A DNA stretch of 12,026 bases from CAYYHA01 sp964471535 (GTDB lineage: Bacteria; Myxococcota; Myxococcia; SLRQ01), in NCBI GenBank assembly GCA_964471535.1, contig CAYYHA010000115.1, positions 1 through 12,026 of the forward strand. Reading direction: 5' to 3'. This document shows positions 11,770 through 12,026 of this stretch, piece by piece. Position 1 is the first letter of the stretch; each line of letters begins with the position of its first letter. Below the pieces are notes generated by a model. It worked only from the letters and a program-made list of their open reading frames with translations. It did not search any database and was not told the DNA's origin. The position numbers were made by a program, and so were the translations under genes.

Positions 11770-12026
11770 GCGCCGTCCTCTACACCGTGCGCTGCACCTT
11801 CGAGGATGCCGCGACGCAGGCGGCGTGGCTCGCCTGGCTCGCCGACGAACACCTCGACGCGGTGCTCGAGGCGGGGGCTCGGCGCGCCGAGGTGGTGCGC
11901 CTCGACGGCACGCCGCCGACCTGCGAGGTGCACTACCTCTTCGACTCCCGCGCGGCCTTCGAGCGCTACGAGGCGGAAGAGGCCCCGCGCCTGCGCGCCG
12001 AGGGGCTTGCCCGCTTCCCCCTCTCC
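11766..12026 (+). CDS. DUF4286 family protein, partial
   Basis: The ATG at 11766 overlaps the moaC stop (ATGA), so translational coupling is likely. The frame is open to the right edge, giving 87 visible residues of a protein that is usually about 100 long. The pattern MSAVLYTVRCTF, WLAWLADEHLDAVLEAG, EVHYLFDSRAAFERYEAEEAPRLRAEGLARFP fits DUF4286, a small ferredoxin-like (dimeric alpha-beta barrel type) domain with the conserved W..W....H start and Y.F.S...Y..Y...AP.LR.EG end. The function of this family is not known. Placement after moaC could suggest a cofactor link but may be incidental. Confidence 0.82.
   Translation, partial: MSAVLYTVRCTFEDAATQAAWLAWLADEHLDAVLEAGARRAEVVRLDGTPPTCEVHYLFDSRAAFERYEAEEAPRLRAEGLARFPLS

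Noticed and set aside
1..12026. CRISPR array, transposon, prophage, tRNA or toxin-antitoxin system
   Set aside because: No regular repeat-spacer pattern, transposase, integrase, tRNA-like cloverleaf or toxin family sequence was seen on either strand.

Overview
The window is a stretch of very GC-rich bacterial chromosome (roughly 70% G+C by eye, with nearly every codon ending in G or C). The gene style suggests Myxococcota or a related former deltaproteobacterium: an MshEN-type protein without the GspE ATPase, a very long membrane-anchored TPR protein, and small stand-alone receiver and cyclic-nucleotide domains. This placement is inferred, not proven. There are no insertion sequences, phage genes, tRNAs, rRNAs or CRISPR arrays. 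It reads as ordinary core chromosome with a few unusual genes.

Layout from left to right. (1) On the minus strand, a partial gene for an MshEN plus GAF-like protein (running off the left edge) lies downstream of ssb. (2) A 315-base divergent intergenic region carries GGGTATGGG-type repeats and a promoter close to the next start. It leads into a plus-strand gene for a 1221-residue TPR / disordered linker / membrane helix / TPR protein. (3) A convergent hairpin separates this gene from a minus-strand cluster read as radC, then a small DUF3006 gene, then recQ. The DUF3006 and recQ genes overlap by four bases (GTGA), so the three are probably co-transcribed. (4) Divergent from radC is a single-domain response regulator, which converges on a minus-strand gene for a stand-alone cyclic-nucleotide-binding domain. 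(5) A 298-base divergent region with a recognisable promoter, an inverted repeat and repeated CCTCTGG sequences leads into trxB, moaC and a DUF4286 gene (truncated by the right edge), with a 27-base gap and then an ATGA overlap.

Functionally there are three themes: DNA maintenance (SSB, RadC, RecQ), redox and cofactor metabolism (thioredoxin reductase, MoaC), and small signalling domains (MshEN, receiver, cNMP). The observations most worth a second look are the conserved TANNNT box a few bases before three start codons, which suggests leaderless transcription; the choice between a lipoprotein and a cytosolic form of the DUF3006 protein between two DNA-repair proteins; and RecQ, which has an extra winged-helix-like insertion bounded by a rare-codon cluster and an expanded zinc module. 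I found no clear new defence system or mobile element.
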